NCBI RefSeq assembly: GCF_000331995.1
Contig: NC_020134.1
Location: 372,001-436,000, forward strand
DNA from: Thermoclostridium stercorarium subsp. stercorarium DSM 8532
GTDB taxonomy: Bacteria > Bacillota > Clostridia > DSM-8532
Direction of reading: 5' to 3'
DNA length: 64,000 nucleotides
Shown here: positions 1-8,434 of the stretch, piece after piece
Position numbering within the stretch: the first letter of the stretch is position 1
Layout of the letters: each line of letters begins with the position of its first letter
The notes under the pieces: model-generated
What the model saw: the letters and a program-made list of their open reading frames with translations, nothing else
Told to the model about the DNA's origin: nothing
The model's database searches: none
Made by a program: the position numbers and the translations under genes

Positions 1-883
1 AGACAATATTGTTTCCGATGGGATACGGTGCCTCATTCGTCCAGTCCTGTCCGTCGTTTTCGGAACTTCTGAAATACAAATTCCCGTCAGCAGCGCGGAA
101 AAAATAAACTGTACCGCCGCTGCAGACAAGCCCCGAATGTCCGGGAGCATTCTCCCCTTTATACAAGCTTATGGCTTCCCTATCGCCCGCCAGGTTTTTG
201 TATAAAATTTCATAAAAGCCGTCGCCGGATACTCCGAAAGAAACATGAATTTTATTGCCGCCGGTGCATGTTGCCGAAACAGAGCCAAGGGAAAATTCAG
301 TGGAAAATATTCTTTCAGGGGGATTAAAACCCGTTAAATCTTCTTTCATGGTTCTGTGATACAAATGATTTTTCAAACCGTCTGATCCGGCGTAAAAGAG
401 GTGGCATTTTCCCTCGTGATCGGCAATTGATCTGTAACACGCATTTTCCACATAGTCAATCGCGACCGGCCTTGAAAGTTTGCCGTTCTGAATTGTCTGC
501 ATTGATATGATATGTCTGCTTTGGTATCTTAAAACATAAAAAAATACAGTGGCTTTTTCCAGTAAAATAAGTGAAACATGCTTTGTCCACGGGACAGGAT
601 CCCTGCTGTTTAAAACAGGCCTGGTTTCTATCTGTCCGTGCATACCGTGGCCGTAATTGAGACTTCCGTCGCGGGTCTGGTAAAAGAAATGAAAAACGTC
701 GTTTTTGTCCAGAGCCGCTGCGAAATCATTTATTGCCGATTTGTCAAGCACATATCCCCTCGACCATATTTTGCTGTCACTAAGCATTCGTATGCACAGT
801 CCGCGCCCTTCTTCAAAGTAGACATGATATGATATGCCCAGACTGTTTTTAAGGATGTATTGCCTGTTTTCAGGATTGTACAT
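1..883 (-). CDS. Partial protein with beta-propeller (sialidase-like) repeats
   Basis: An open frame runs on the minus strand from ATG at 883 to the window edge with no stop, giving 294 visible residues. A GGAGGAG ribosome site lies just upstream of the ATG. The protein has no signal peptide and is built of short aromatic-rich strands. One stretch near its visible end (YFRSSENDGQDW) resembles the Asp-box S-x-D-x-G-x-x-W of sialidase-type beta-propellers. Other strands have the form YHRTMKEDL or FYQTRDGSLNYG. I infer a propeller fold; the substrate or partner is unknown and the C-terminus lies outside the window. It is divergent from the next gene. Confidence 0.7.
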   Translation of the reverse strand, partial: MYNPENRQYILKNSLGISYHVYFEEGRGLCIRMLSDSKIWSRGYVLDKSAINDFAAALDKNDVFHFFYQTRDGSLNYGHGMHGQIETRPVLNSRDPVPWTKHVSLILLEKATVFFYVLRYQSRHIISMQTIQNGKLSRPVAIDYVENACYRSIADHEGKCHLFYAGSDGLKNHLYHRTMKEDLTGFNPPERIFSTEFSLGSVSATCTGGNKIHVSFGVSGDGFYEILYKNLAGDREAISLYKGENAPGHSGLVCSGGTVYFFRAADGNLYFRSSENDGQDWTNEAPYPIGNNIV

Positions 884-1032
884 ATTTGCTCCTCCGCGTC
901 GAAGGCATTTCGTCCCATGCATTTATATTCACCGGCATTATAAATTATTCGTCAGCCGCTTTTAATCACCAAAAAATTCTTCATTCATATTATGTAATTG
1001 AAATACTTTAAACGATGGGGGAATGTAATGTT

Positions 1033-1965
1033 ATGAGAAAGGAGCAGGTTGTTGCCGGCCTGATAGACGGCGAGGACATCTGCAAACTTCGGGAGGCTGT
1101 TTGCGTACAGGTTGAAAAAGTGTACGATCACTGCAGAGAAAAGGATTGTATAGAAGATGCAGTGGTGGACTTTGTTGATGATGTACAGAACTTAATTGAC
1201 AAAGCGGTGAAAGTACGGGTCAGAGAGGCAGAGGTTGTGAAAGTTTTCACCGATCTGGAGGACGTTCCGTTCAAAAGAGGATACTTTACCGTCAATGTAC
1301 GCTACAAGATAAGGGTTCGTGTCGAATTTACCCACCGCGACCAGTTCGGTAATATGTGTGTATCCGATACAAAGACCGGATACGTATGGTTCAGCAAGAC
1401 AGTCATTCTTTTCGGTTCCGAAGGTCAGGTGAAGATATTCAGCTCAGTGGATCCCAATAATTACCATGGGACCGATGAAGACGGATGCAATGCGACAATT
1501 CAGCAGGATAACCTGCCGAATGTCAAGGTTGAGGTTGCCGAACCTCTTGTACTGAATACCCAGATTAAACGCGTACGTTGCAGCCCCGTAAGACCGTTCG
1601 GCGATATTGAGGACGAAGAAGATGACGACAGCCTGGACAACGTCGCAGCAGTTGGAAGAAGGTTCTTGCCGCCCAAACGGGTAGTTGTAACACTGGGACT
1701 GTTTTCAATAATCAAGTTGACCAGACTTGTACAGCTGTTGATCCCCGCTTTCGATTTCTGCATCCCGACCCGTGAATGTGTTGCAGGAACTGACGAAAAT
1801 CCGTGCGAACTGTTTGAATCCATTGACTTCCCGTTTGACCAGTTCTTCCCGCCGCAGATTTTTGACTTCCCTACAGAGGAAGCAGCGGAAGAAGAAAAAA
1901 ACAAGAGAAAGGATAGGGAAGAAAGAGACGAAGAGAGGGAAGAGGACCGGCGCAGAAGAAGGTAA
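1033..1965 (+). CDS. Conserved clostridial protein with charged C-terminal tail, function unknown
   Basis: About 310 residues. The start is placed at the ATG at 1033 because GGGGGA at 1017-1022 is a plausible ribosome site; an in-frame ATG at 1015 would add six residues. The N-terminus carries a Cys-containing motif (VYDHCREKDCIED) followed by a beta-rich region. The last 35 residues are almost entirely Glu, Lys, Arg and Asp (for example EREEDRRRRR). There is no signal peptide or membrane segment. I recall similar CREKDC proteins as unnamed clostridial proteins, possibly spore-associated, but cannot name a family. It stands alone and ends at a clear terminator. Confidence 0.7.
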   Translation: MRKEQVVAGLIDGEDICKLREAVCVQVEKVYDHCREKDCIEDAVVDFVDDVQNLIDKAVKVRVREAEVVKVFTDLEDVPFKRGYFTVNVRYKIRVRVEFTHRDQFGNMCVSDTKTGYVWFSKTVILFGSEGQVKIFSSVDPNNYHGTDEDGCNATIQQDNLPNVKVEVAEPLVLNTQIKRVRCSPVRPFGDIEDEEDDDSLDNVAAVGRRFLPPKRVVVTLGLFSIIKLTRLVQLLIPAFDFCIPTRECVAGTDENPCELFESIDFPFDQFFPPQIFDFPTEEAAEEEKNKRKDREERDEEREEDRRRRR

Positions 1966-1978
1966 GGCGGTAATTATT

Positions 1979-2006
1979 AAGGGAGGAGAAAATCCTCCCT
2001 TTTGTT
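1979..2006 (+). terminator. Rho-independent terminator after the 1033-1965 gene
   Basis: Perfect 7-bp stem GGGAGGA / TCCTCCC with a GAAAA loop, extendable by two A-T pairs, followed by TTTTGTTGTT. It lies 14 bases past the stop codon. Confidence 0.85.
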
Positions 2007-2021
2007 GTTGGAAATTACAGG

Positions 2022-2050
2022 TTGTTTTATAAATTGAGGTATTATATAAT
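2022..2050 (+). promoter_or_regulatory. Candidate SigA promoter for the diguanylate cyclase gene
   Basis: TTGTTT at 2022-2027, a 17-base spacer, then a perfect TATAAT at 2045-2050. The leader it would produce contains a hairpin (stem CTGAGA at 2097-2102 with TCTCAG at 2110-2115, then CCTTTTTG) before the ATG at 2143. The hairpin could act as an attenuator, but its U-tract is short. Confidence 0.5.
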
Positions 2051-2142
2051 CTAAGATGTAGAAAGATTGTATTTTCCGTATATTGTTGTCAGGATTCTGA
2101 GAGCTTCGTTCTCAGCCTTTTTGTCTTGTATTGTGAGGGCTT

Positions 2143-3357
2143 ATGTTTAGATTAAATAATAAAAAAGTGATAATTGCGGTAATACCCTTTATTATTCTGC
2201 TAATAGCCTGGATATTGGCAATGGGGGCTTTTGCGCCCGACAGCGGACTGAATGCAGTTTTTGTTACTGTTCCGTATATTTTTGCGTTTTTTGCAATGGT
2301 ATTAAGCGTATGGTTTCAGCACAGCAGGGTTTTTTATGCCGTATGCGTGCTACTTCTTTCCTTTGCTGTTTTATCATCGCCCGGAAAGCTTAATCCGGCA
2401 GTATTCAGAAACGGCATTTCCATTTTCATTCCTGTAATTTTTATAATACTGGCTGTAGTTGAGGAAAGGGGTATTACCAGCAGACATGGATTGATAAAGG
2501 GGCTTGTGTTCACAGGCATGGTGCTTTTCGCTGTAATAGACGCGGGCAGTGCGAAACCATGGCTTGCCAATCTGAAGAGTGTTGAATTTATGTTCAGAAA
2601 CGACGAGAATGTTCAGGGAATACCGGTAATAAGCGTTTTTCTTTTTATCCTTTGCTTGTGTGTTCTGCTGGCACGGTTCATGGTTTATTCATCCAACATG
2701 GATATGGCTTTTATCGGCGCTACTCTGGGCTGTTTTATTATATTGCATTTTATTCCTTTCCCTGATATTATGTCACTGTTTTCTTCAGCGGTCTTTTTAA
2801 TTTTCGTTATTGCGTTGTTTGAAGCGTCATACTCCCTTGCATATCATGACGCCCTGACAGGGGTTTTGACAAGAAGGGCTATGGAGCAGGAATTTTTGAG
2901 GATTGGAAACAGATATACCCTTGCAATCATTGACGTGGATCACTTTAAGAAAGTAAACGACAGGTTTGGGCATCAGGTAGGGGACGAGGTTCTCCGAATG
3001 GTGGCGTCATGCCTTCAGAAGTATGCAAGGGGAGGTAAAGTGTTCCGGTACGGAGGGGAAGAATTCGTCATAATCTTTCCGAAGAAAACCATAAAAGAAG
3101 TACTGCCTGTATTGGAGAGGATAAGGAACGCGGTGCAGAAGAGACCGTTTATTGTAAGAAGTCCCGACAGGCCCAGGAAAAAGCCAAAAGGTAAACTACC
3201 GCCCGGCGGGACCGAAATGGTCAGAGTAACCGTGAGTATCGGAATTGCTGAAAAAAATGAGAAAACACGCAACCGCACCGATGCGGAAATCATTGAAATG
3301 GCGGATAAGGCAGTTTATCAGGCAAAAGCCAGCGGCAGAAACTGCATAGTGTATTAA
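2143..3357 (+). CDS. Membrane-bound diguanylate cyclase (GGDEF)
   Basis: 404 residues. The first 230 are strongly hydrophobic, with about seven membrane-spanning stretches. The GGDEF domain fills the rest: IDVDHFKKVND supplies the metal-binding Asp, FGHQVGDEVL follows, and RYGGEEF is the intact active-site loop. The enzyme should make cyclic di-GMP from two GTP. The inhibitory I-site RxxD expected five residues before GGEEF is absent (ARGG there), so product inhibition is probably lost. A basic Pro-rich insertion (about residues 345-360) precedes the last strand motif VTVSIGIAE. No partner PDE or effector gene is adjacent. Confidence 0.93.
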   Translation: MFRLNNKKVIIAVIPFIILLIAWILAMGAFAPDSGLNAVFVTVPYIFAFFAMVLSVWFQHSRVFYAVCVLLLSFAVLSSPGKLNPAVFRNGISIFIPVIFIILAVVEERGITSRHGLIKGLVFTGMVLFAVIDAGSAKPWLANLKSVEFMFRNDENVQGIPVISVFLFILCLCVLLARFMVYSSNMDMAFIGATLGCFIILHFIPFPDIMSLFSSAVFLIFVIALFEASYSLAYHDALTGVLTRRAMEQEFLRIGNRYTLAIIDVDHFKKVNDRFGHQVGDEVLRMVASCLQKYARGGKVFRYGGEEFVIIFPKKTIKEVLPVLERIRNAVQKRPFIVRSPDRPRKKPKGKLPPGGTEMVRVTVSIGIAEKNEKTRNRTDAEIIEMADKAVYQAKASGRNCIVY

Positions 3358-3525
3358 TATTAATAATGAAAAGCTTGCCTGCTCTGGAGGCTTATGTTAT
3401 ATATGTATTTCATTTCATCCACCGTTTCTTTTGAAAGAATACAAAGCGTGGATTATGGCATGTTAAGCAATATCTGACTCATATGTCAAAATTGCAATGA
3501 AATACACTCTGTTTGAGCGTTTTGC

Positions 3526-3554
3526 TTGTTTGTTCGCCGGAAAACTGTTATAAT
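3526..3554 (+). promoter_or_regulatory. Promoter of the V-ATPase operon
   Basis: TTGTTT at 3526-3531, a spacer of exactly 17 bases, and TATAAT at 3549-3554, about 70 bases ahead of the first ATPase gene. The rest of the 3358-3624 gap shows nothing else I can support. Confidence 0.65.
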
Positions 3555-3624
3555 ATAACGAGATTTGTAAGGGAAAAAAGCTTTGATATAGTCCTAACAT
3601 ACTTTCATTTCTGGGGTGATCCGA

Positions 3625-3948
3625 ATGGCTATTTCTCTGTTAAAGGATATTATCTCGGTGGAACAGCTGGCTGAGCAGAAAGAGCAGGAAGCACTGAAAA
3701 AAGCCAGGGAGATTGTTGCATCGGCAAGGAAGGAGGCTTCTGCCTTACAGGCGGAAAAAGAGCGGGAGGCAGAGCGTGAAGCCGCTGAAATTGTCAGGTC
3801 TTATGAGCAAAAAGCACTGAAAGATATAGAAGAATTACGGAAAAAAGTTCAGAAGGAGTGTCAGGATATTCGCGAAAAGGCCGATAAAAAAATTGAAGAT
3901 GCAGCAAAGTTTATAGTCGGGAGGATCGTGACTCGCAGTGATCGTTAA
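3625..3948 (+). CDS. V-type ATPase subunit H/G (peripheral stalk)
   Basis: About 107 residues, nearly all one charged helix rich in Ala, Glu and Lys (for example QAEKEREAEREAAEIVRS). This is the form of the stalk subunit that pairs with subunit E, called NtpF in Enterococcus and AtpH elsewhere. The start is the ATG at 3625, served by GGGGTGAT at 3613-3620; an upstream in-frame GTG at 3616 sits inside that ribosome site. It is the first gene of the operon and overlaps the I-subunit gene by 11 bases. Confidence 0.85.
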   Translation: MAISLLKDIISVEQLAEQKEQEALKKAREIVASARKEASALQAEKEREAEREAAEIVRSYEQKALKDIEELRKKVQKECQDIREKADKKIEDAAKFIVGRIVTRSDR

Positions 3949-5923
3949 AATGAACAAAATTACCCTTCTGGGTATGGAATATCAGCGCGAAGAACTGACA
4001 AAAACATTAATGGAACTTGGTGTTGTTGAGATAAGTGATGTTGATATAGATGAATACGGTGAATTAATCGGCAATCCCGATGTAAATTCCGAGTTACAGC
4101 GTATTGAAACAGAGCTTTCATATATTGACTCGGCGCTGGACTGCCTTGGCAGGTACGCACCTGTGAAAGCGTCATTGTTCGGCGGCCGCCGGGAAGTCAA
4201 CATATCCGAGTTTAACGGTATTGTTAAGAACAGAGAGTCGGTTTGGAATTTGGTAACCGATATACTCAAAAAGGAAGAATATCTTGTCAGCCTCAAATCA
4301 GAGGAAAACAGGCTTAACAACCTGTATTTGTCGCTTTTGCCGTGGAAGGAACTTGATGTACCTCTGGATTTCGCCGGTACGCAGAAAACAGTTTTTCAGT
4401 ACGGCACAATACCTTCCATTGTTGACTGGAATTCGGTCGTGGCGGAACTGACTGAAAAGATTCCGAATTCATATGTGGAAAGAATAAACAGTGACAAGGA
4501 TCAGCATTATGTGTTTTTTATAGTTCACAGGGAAAATGAAGAGGAATGCCTGTCTTATTTGCAGTCAAAAGGATATAGCAGGGCAACTTTTTCCGGGCTG
4601 ACGGGAACGGTGGCTGAAAACATTGAAAGAATAAACGGCCGTATTAGTGAAATAATGTCAGAACGGGAAAAAACGATTGAAAAGATAAAGAACATGGCCG
4701 GGCACAGAAGTGAAATGGAGGTTTTATACGACTGGCTATTAATGGAAAAAAGCCGGCTTGAAGCTACAGAGAAGTTTATAAAGACAAAAAAAGTATTCAT
4801 GATAAAAGGCTGGGTGCCTGAAAGAAACGCCCCGGACGTGAAAAAGCTTCTTGAATCAAAATTTGTTGTATACGTTGAAATAGAAGAACCCGGCAAGAAT
4901 GAGGAGTTCCCCGTATTGCTTGAAAACAGAGGCATCGCCGAAACCGGTGAGCCTGTAATGAAGATGTACAGTCTCCCCAGCAGCAGAGAGATAGATCCAA
5001 ACGCTGTTATGGCCCCGTTTTTCATAATGTTTTTCGGACTTATGTTTTCAGACGGTGGTTATGGATTGATTTTGTCATTATTGTCCGGAATAATTTTATG
5101 GCGTTTCAAGCTTGAAGACGAAATGAGAAAATTTATGAAATTGATGTTTTTCTGTGGCCTTTCCACCATGTTCTGGGGACTGATGTTTGGCGGCTGGTTT
5201 GGAATCAGCTCACTTGTGCGCTATGCCGTATGGTTTGACATGGTCAGTGAGCCCGAGAGAATGTTAAGCTGGTCATTGCTTTTCGGGATTATTCACATTT
5301 ATGCCGGTTTTGCCATTAAGGCGGCCAATTTGATACGTGAAAAAAAATACCTTGATGCTCTTTATGATGTAGGATTTGTGTATATTTTTTACACCGGGGC
5401 CGTCCTTTTCCTGTTGCCTTACGCACCGGCTGTAAATCAGGACAAAGTTGCACCTCTTGTTAATATCGGCAGATATATGCTTGTTGTAGGCGGAGTACTG
5501 CTTCTGCTGACACAGGGCAGGGATAGGAAAAACATCTTTGGCAAAATAGCAGGTGGCTTGTCCAGCCTTTACAATGTTGTCAGTTTCCTGAGTGATGTAT
5601 TGTCGTATTCGAGACTGTTGGCCCTCGGACTTGCGACGGCGATTATTGCGTCTATCGTAAACCAGTTGAGCGTCATGTTTGATATGCCTATAGTACTGAA
5701 AGTAATTGTTGCCGTTGTAATACTTGTGGTCGGACATGCGGTAAACTTCGGAATTAATGCTTTGGGTGCGTATGTGCATTCATGCAGGCTACAGTATCTT
5801 GAGTTTTTTGGCAAGTTTTACACGGGCGGAGGCGAAGCCTTCAGTCCGTTGAAAATAAATACAAAGTATACGAAACTGAAACTTAATGCGGATTATGAAA
5901 TGCAGACAATTCATACCGCATGA
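3938..5923 (+). CDS. ntpI: V-type ATPase subunit I (membrane stator, a-subunit equivalent)
   Basis: 661 residues. The N-terminal half (to about 345) is a cytoplasmic coiled-coil arm; the C-terminal half has seven or eight membrane helices that carry the ion half-channels. The essential Arg is likely the one in SYSRLLALGL. The GTG start at 3938 gives MIVKMNKITLLG, matching the family's usual N-terminus. It overlaps the preceding gene, so translation is probably coupled. With subunit K it forms the ion path of the rotary enzyme. Confidence 0.95.
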   Translation: MIVKMNKITLLGMEYQREELTKTLMELGVVEISDVDIDEYGELIGNPDVNSELQRIETELSYIDSALDCLGRYAPVKASLFGGRREVNISEFNGIVKNRESVWNLVTDILKKEEYLVSLKSEENRLNNLYLSLLPWKELDVPLDFAGTQKTVFQYGTIPSIVDWNSVVAELTEKIPNSYVERINSDKDQHYVFFIVHRENEEECLSYLQSKGYSRATFSGLTGTVAENIERINGRISEIMSEREKTIEKIKNMAGHRSEMEVLYDWLLMEKSRLEATEKFIKTKKVFMIKGWVPERNAPDVKKLLESKFVVYVEIEEPGKNEEFPVLLENRGIAETGEPVMKMYSLPSSREIDPNAVMAPFFIMFFGLMFSDGGYGLILSLLSGIILWRFKLEDEMRKFMKLMFFCGLSTMFWGLMFGGWFGISSLVRYAVWFDMVSEPERMLSWSLLFGIIHIYAGFAIKAANLIREKKYLDALYDVGFVYIFYTGAVLFLLPYAPAVNQDKVAPLVNIGRYMLVVGGVLLLLTQGRDRKNIFGKIAGGLSSLYNVVSFLSDVLSYSRLLALGLATAIIASIVNQLSVMFDMPIVLKVIVAVVILVVGHAVNFGINALGAYVHSCRLQYLEFFGKFYTGGGEAFSPLKINTKYTKLKLNADYEMQTIHTA

Positions 5924-5952
5924 AAAGAAGAGGAAAGTGGAGGTTTTTGACG

Positions 5953-6408
5953 ATGTTGGAGAATATTTTGACAGGACAGTTTTTTGCTTACCTGGGTGCT
6001 GCTGTGGCTTTTTTGGTTGCCGGTTTAGGTTCATCCAAAGGGGTTGGTCTTGCCGGTCAGACAGGTGCCGGTGTATTATCGGAGGACCCGTCGAAATTCG
6101 GCTCGGTAATGTTGCTTGAGGCGCTTCCGAGTACACAGGCCATTTACGGTTTTGTTATTGCTTTCCTTATCATCGGTAATGTTAACGAGTCCATGACACT
6201 GCAACAGGGATTAAGTCTTTTTATAGCAGGTTTGCCGGTAGGAATTGTAGGTCTGGTTTCGGCAATTTTCCAAGGCAAGGTTGCAGCGGCAGGTATCCAG
6301 ATGATTTCGAAACGTCCCGAAGGTTTGGGAAGTGCCATTACACTTGCACTGATGGTTGAAATGTTTGCTATTTTGTCCCTGATTGTATCAATTCTGATGA
6401 TCAGATAA
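5953..6408 (+). CDS. ntpK: V-type ATPase subunit K (rotor proteolipid, Na+-type site)
   Basis: 151 residues forming four membrane helices, a duplicated hairpin as in 16-kDa proteolipids. The ATG at 5953 is chosen because GTGGAGG sits 10 bases ahead; an upstream ATG at 5920 would add a basic stretch. The residues that bind Na+ in E. hirae NtpK (L61, T64, Q65, Q110, E139) line up with L58, T61, Q62, Q107 and E136, all offset by exactly three. This points to sodium rather than proton transport. The first hairpin also carries Glu56 in LLEALPSTQ. Confidence 0.95.
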   Translation: MLENILTGQFFAYLGAAVAFLVAGLGSSKGVGLAGQTGAGVLSEDPSKFGSVMLLEALPSTQAIYGFVIAFLIIGNVNESMTLQQGLSLFIAGLPVGIVGLVSAIFQGKVAAAGIQMISKRPEGLGSAITLALMVEMFAILSLIVSILMIR

Positions 6409-6458
6409 TTACGGTATTGATTCTTTGAAAGGCAGTTGTAAATAAAGGAGCTTTCCAA

Positions 6459-7058
6459 ATGACAGGAACTGAGAAAATAAAAGCCAAAATTCTTGAGGAT
6501 GCTGAGGCAAGGGCCGGGCAAATAATTAAGGAAGCTGAGGCTGAAGCCCGGGAAATAAAGGAAAATGCCTTAAAAGAGGCAGAGCGAAAAAAAGCCGAAA
6601 TTCTTAAAAAAGGTGAAACCGACGGAAAGGAAATATATCGCAGAATGCTGTCCGAAGCCGATCTTGAAGGACGCAAGGAGGTCCTGAGGACAAAACAGGA
6701 TTTGGTGGAAGAGGCGTTCAGGAAGGCTATGGACAGGTTATGCGGAATTTCCGACCGTGATTACCAGAATTTGCTTGTGAACATGATTGTTGAAGCGGCA
6801 AAAGGCGAAGACGGGGAAATTTTACTGTCGGAAGCGGATAAAAAAAGAATTGACAAGGATTTTGTAAAGAACATAAACAGAAAGATAAAAGACTGCGGAA
6901 AGGAAGGAAAACTGGTATTAGCAGAGGACAGCATCAGAACTGCCGGAGGTTTTGTTTTAAGGTATAAGGACATGGAAATAAACAATACCTTCGAAGTATT
7001 GTTTGAAATGTTGAAACCCAGGCTTGAAAATGACGTGGTAAAAATTCTTTTTTCCTAA
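6459..7058 (+). CDS. ntpE: V-type ATPase subunit E (peripheral stalk)
   Basis: 199 residues: a charged N-terminal helix (about 1-85) for pairing with subunit H/G, then a globular C-terminal domain ending with the typical pattern of a Gly-rich turn (IRTAGGFVLRYKD) and an amphipathic last helix. AAGGAG sits eight bases before the ATG. The subunit anchors the catalytic head to the stator. The gap to the preceding gene is 50 bases, with no terminator. Confidence 0.92.
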   Translation: MTGTEKIKAKILEDAEARAGQIIKEAEAEAREIKENALKEAERKKAEILKKGETDGKEIYRRMLSEADLEGRKEVLRTKQDLVEEAFRKAMDRLCGISDRDYQNLLVNMIVEAAKGEDGEILLSEADKKRIDKDFVKNINRKIKDCGKEGKLVLAEDSIRTAGGFVLRYKDMEINNTFEVLFEMLKPRLENDVVKILFS

Positions 7059-7081
7059 GGTTTTAAAAAACGAGGGATACA

Positions 7082-8089
7082 ATGATAAGAGTTAATCAGG
7101 ATGATTATGCATATGCCGCAGGACGAATACGGGCGAGAGAAATAAAACTCCTGGACAAAAGCAGGTTTGACAGAATGCTTGAATCTCCGGACGCAGAGGA
7201 AGCATATAAGGTATTGGCCGAAGCCGAATACGGCATGGGCAGTGAAAGCACAAAGAACGTGCTGGAATTTGATGCCCTTTTGGCTGATGAGATGAGGAAA
7301 ACCTATGCCTTTTTGTCCGAAATAGCGCCGGATAAAGAGGTTATAAAGGCCTTTAAAAGGAGATATGATTTCTTCAATGTGAAGGTCCTTTTAAAGGCCG
7401 AACTGTCAAACCAGGAGATACCGCCCATTCTTGTTGAAACAGGAACATATTCGGCGGCCGAAATAGTGAGGATTATCCGGGAGCGGGATTATGACGCGCT
7501 TTTTCCGGTTATGCGGGAGGCAATTGCCGAGGTTTATGACGTTTTTTCAAGAACCCGGGATCCGCAGGCAATAGATTTAATACTTGATAAGGCTTTATAC
7601 CGCCGGTTCTATGAGGATTTAAAAAGCATTGAAAATGATTTTGTGAAAGAGCTCGCCGATGTTATTGCAGATACTACGAATATAAAAATGTTCGCAAGGG
7701 CACGTGTCCTTAACAGACAGATCACTTTTATCAGGAATATTCTCATTGACGGCGGAAAAATTGACAAATCCGTATATTTCAGCAACAGCGAGAAATCTGT
7801 CGGCGAATTCATTAATGAAATCGCCGGAACAGGTATCGGCGCCGAAATGCTGAAAAGTGTGAAAGTTAGCGAAAAAGGAAATATCCAGGCTTTGGAGAAA
7901 GCTCTGGATGATTATATTATGAAATATATACAGAGGGCAAAGATGGTTACAATTGGGATTGAACCCCTTATTGCGTTTCTTTTTGCAAAGGAGACCGAAA
8001 TTAAAAATGTACGGATTATATTAACCGGAAAAATTAATAAATTGCCCAATGATTTGATTCGTGAAAGGTTGCGTTTGATTTATGTATAA
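7082..8089 (+). CDS. ntpC: V-type ATPase subunit C (central-stalk socket, d-subunit equivalent)
   Basis: 335 residues, the usual size for this all-helical funnel-shaped subunit, which links the rotor ring to the central axle. Typical motifs are YAYAAGRIRARE at the start and a C-terminal stretch EPLIAFLFAKETEIKNVRII, shared across V/A-ATPase C subunits. The ATG follows a GAGGG-type ribosome site. The stop overlaps the F-subunit start by eight bases. Confidence 0.93.
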   Translation: MIRVNQDDYAYAAGRIRAREIKLLDKSRFDRMLESPDAEEAYKVLAEAEYGMGSESTKNVLEFDALLADEMRKTYAFLSEIAPDKEVIKAFKRRYDFFNVKVLLKAELSNQEIPPILVETGTYSAAEIVRIIRERDYDALFPVMREAIAEVYDVFSRTRDPQAIDLILDKALYRRFYEDLKSIENDFVKELADVIADTTNIKMFARARVLNRQITFIRNILIDGGKIDKSVYFSNSEKSVGEFINEIAGTGIGAEMLKSVKVSEKGNIQALEKALDDYIMKYIQRAKMVTIGIEPLIAFLFAKETEIKNVRIILTGKINKLPNDLIRERLRLIYV

Positions 8090-8399
8090 AATAGGTGTAA
8101 TAGGAGAAAAGGATGCGGTATTGGGTTTTAAATCCCTGGGTTTTTCTGTTTTCCCGGTTGAAAACAGAGAACAGGCCGTTGAAACTTTGATTAAACTGGC
8201 AGAGGAGAATTACGCCGTAATTTATATAACCGAACAGACGGCTGCCAAAATCACTGACAGGATAAATCAGTACAGGGAACGTCGCTTCCCGGCGGTTATT
8301 CCAATTCCCGGCATTCAGGGCAGTCTGGGTATTGGAATGCAGGGTGTGAAAAAATGCGTTGAAAAGGCTGTCGGGGCTGACATTCTTTTTAACGAATAA
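8082..8399 (+). CDS. ntpG: V-type ATPase subunit F (central axle)
   Basis: 105 residues with the compact alpha/beta fold of subunit F: a first strand [19 protein letters not shown], then [11 protein letters not shown] and [10 protein letters not shown]. It binds subunit D in the rotor axle. The ATG lies within the end of the C gene, so it is probably translated by coupling. Confidence 0.93.
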   Translation: MYKIGVIGEKDAVLGFKSLGFSVFPVENREQAVETLIKLAEENYAVIYITEQTAAKITDRINQYRERRFPAVIPIPGIQGSLGIGMQGVKKCVEKAVGADILFNE

Positions 8400-8434
8400 A
8401 GCCGCATTTATGCACTGAAAGAGAGGGATATGGA

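Noticed and set aside
638-832. Open frame of 64 codons on the + strand
   Set aside because: It is a shadow inside the long minus-strand frame 883 to 1, which has the ribosome site and coherent protein text.
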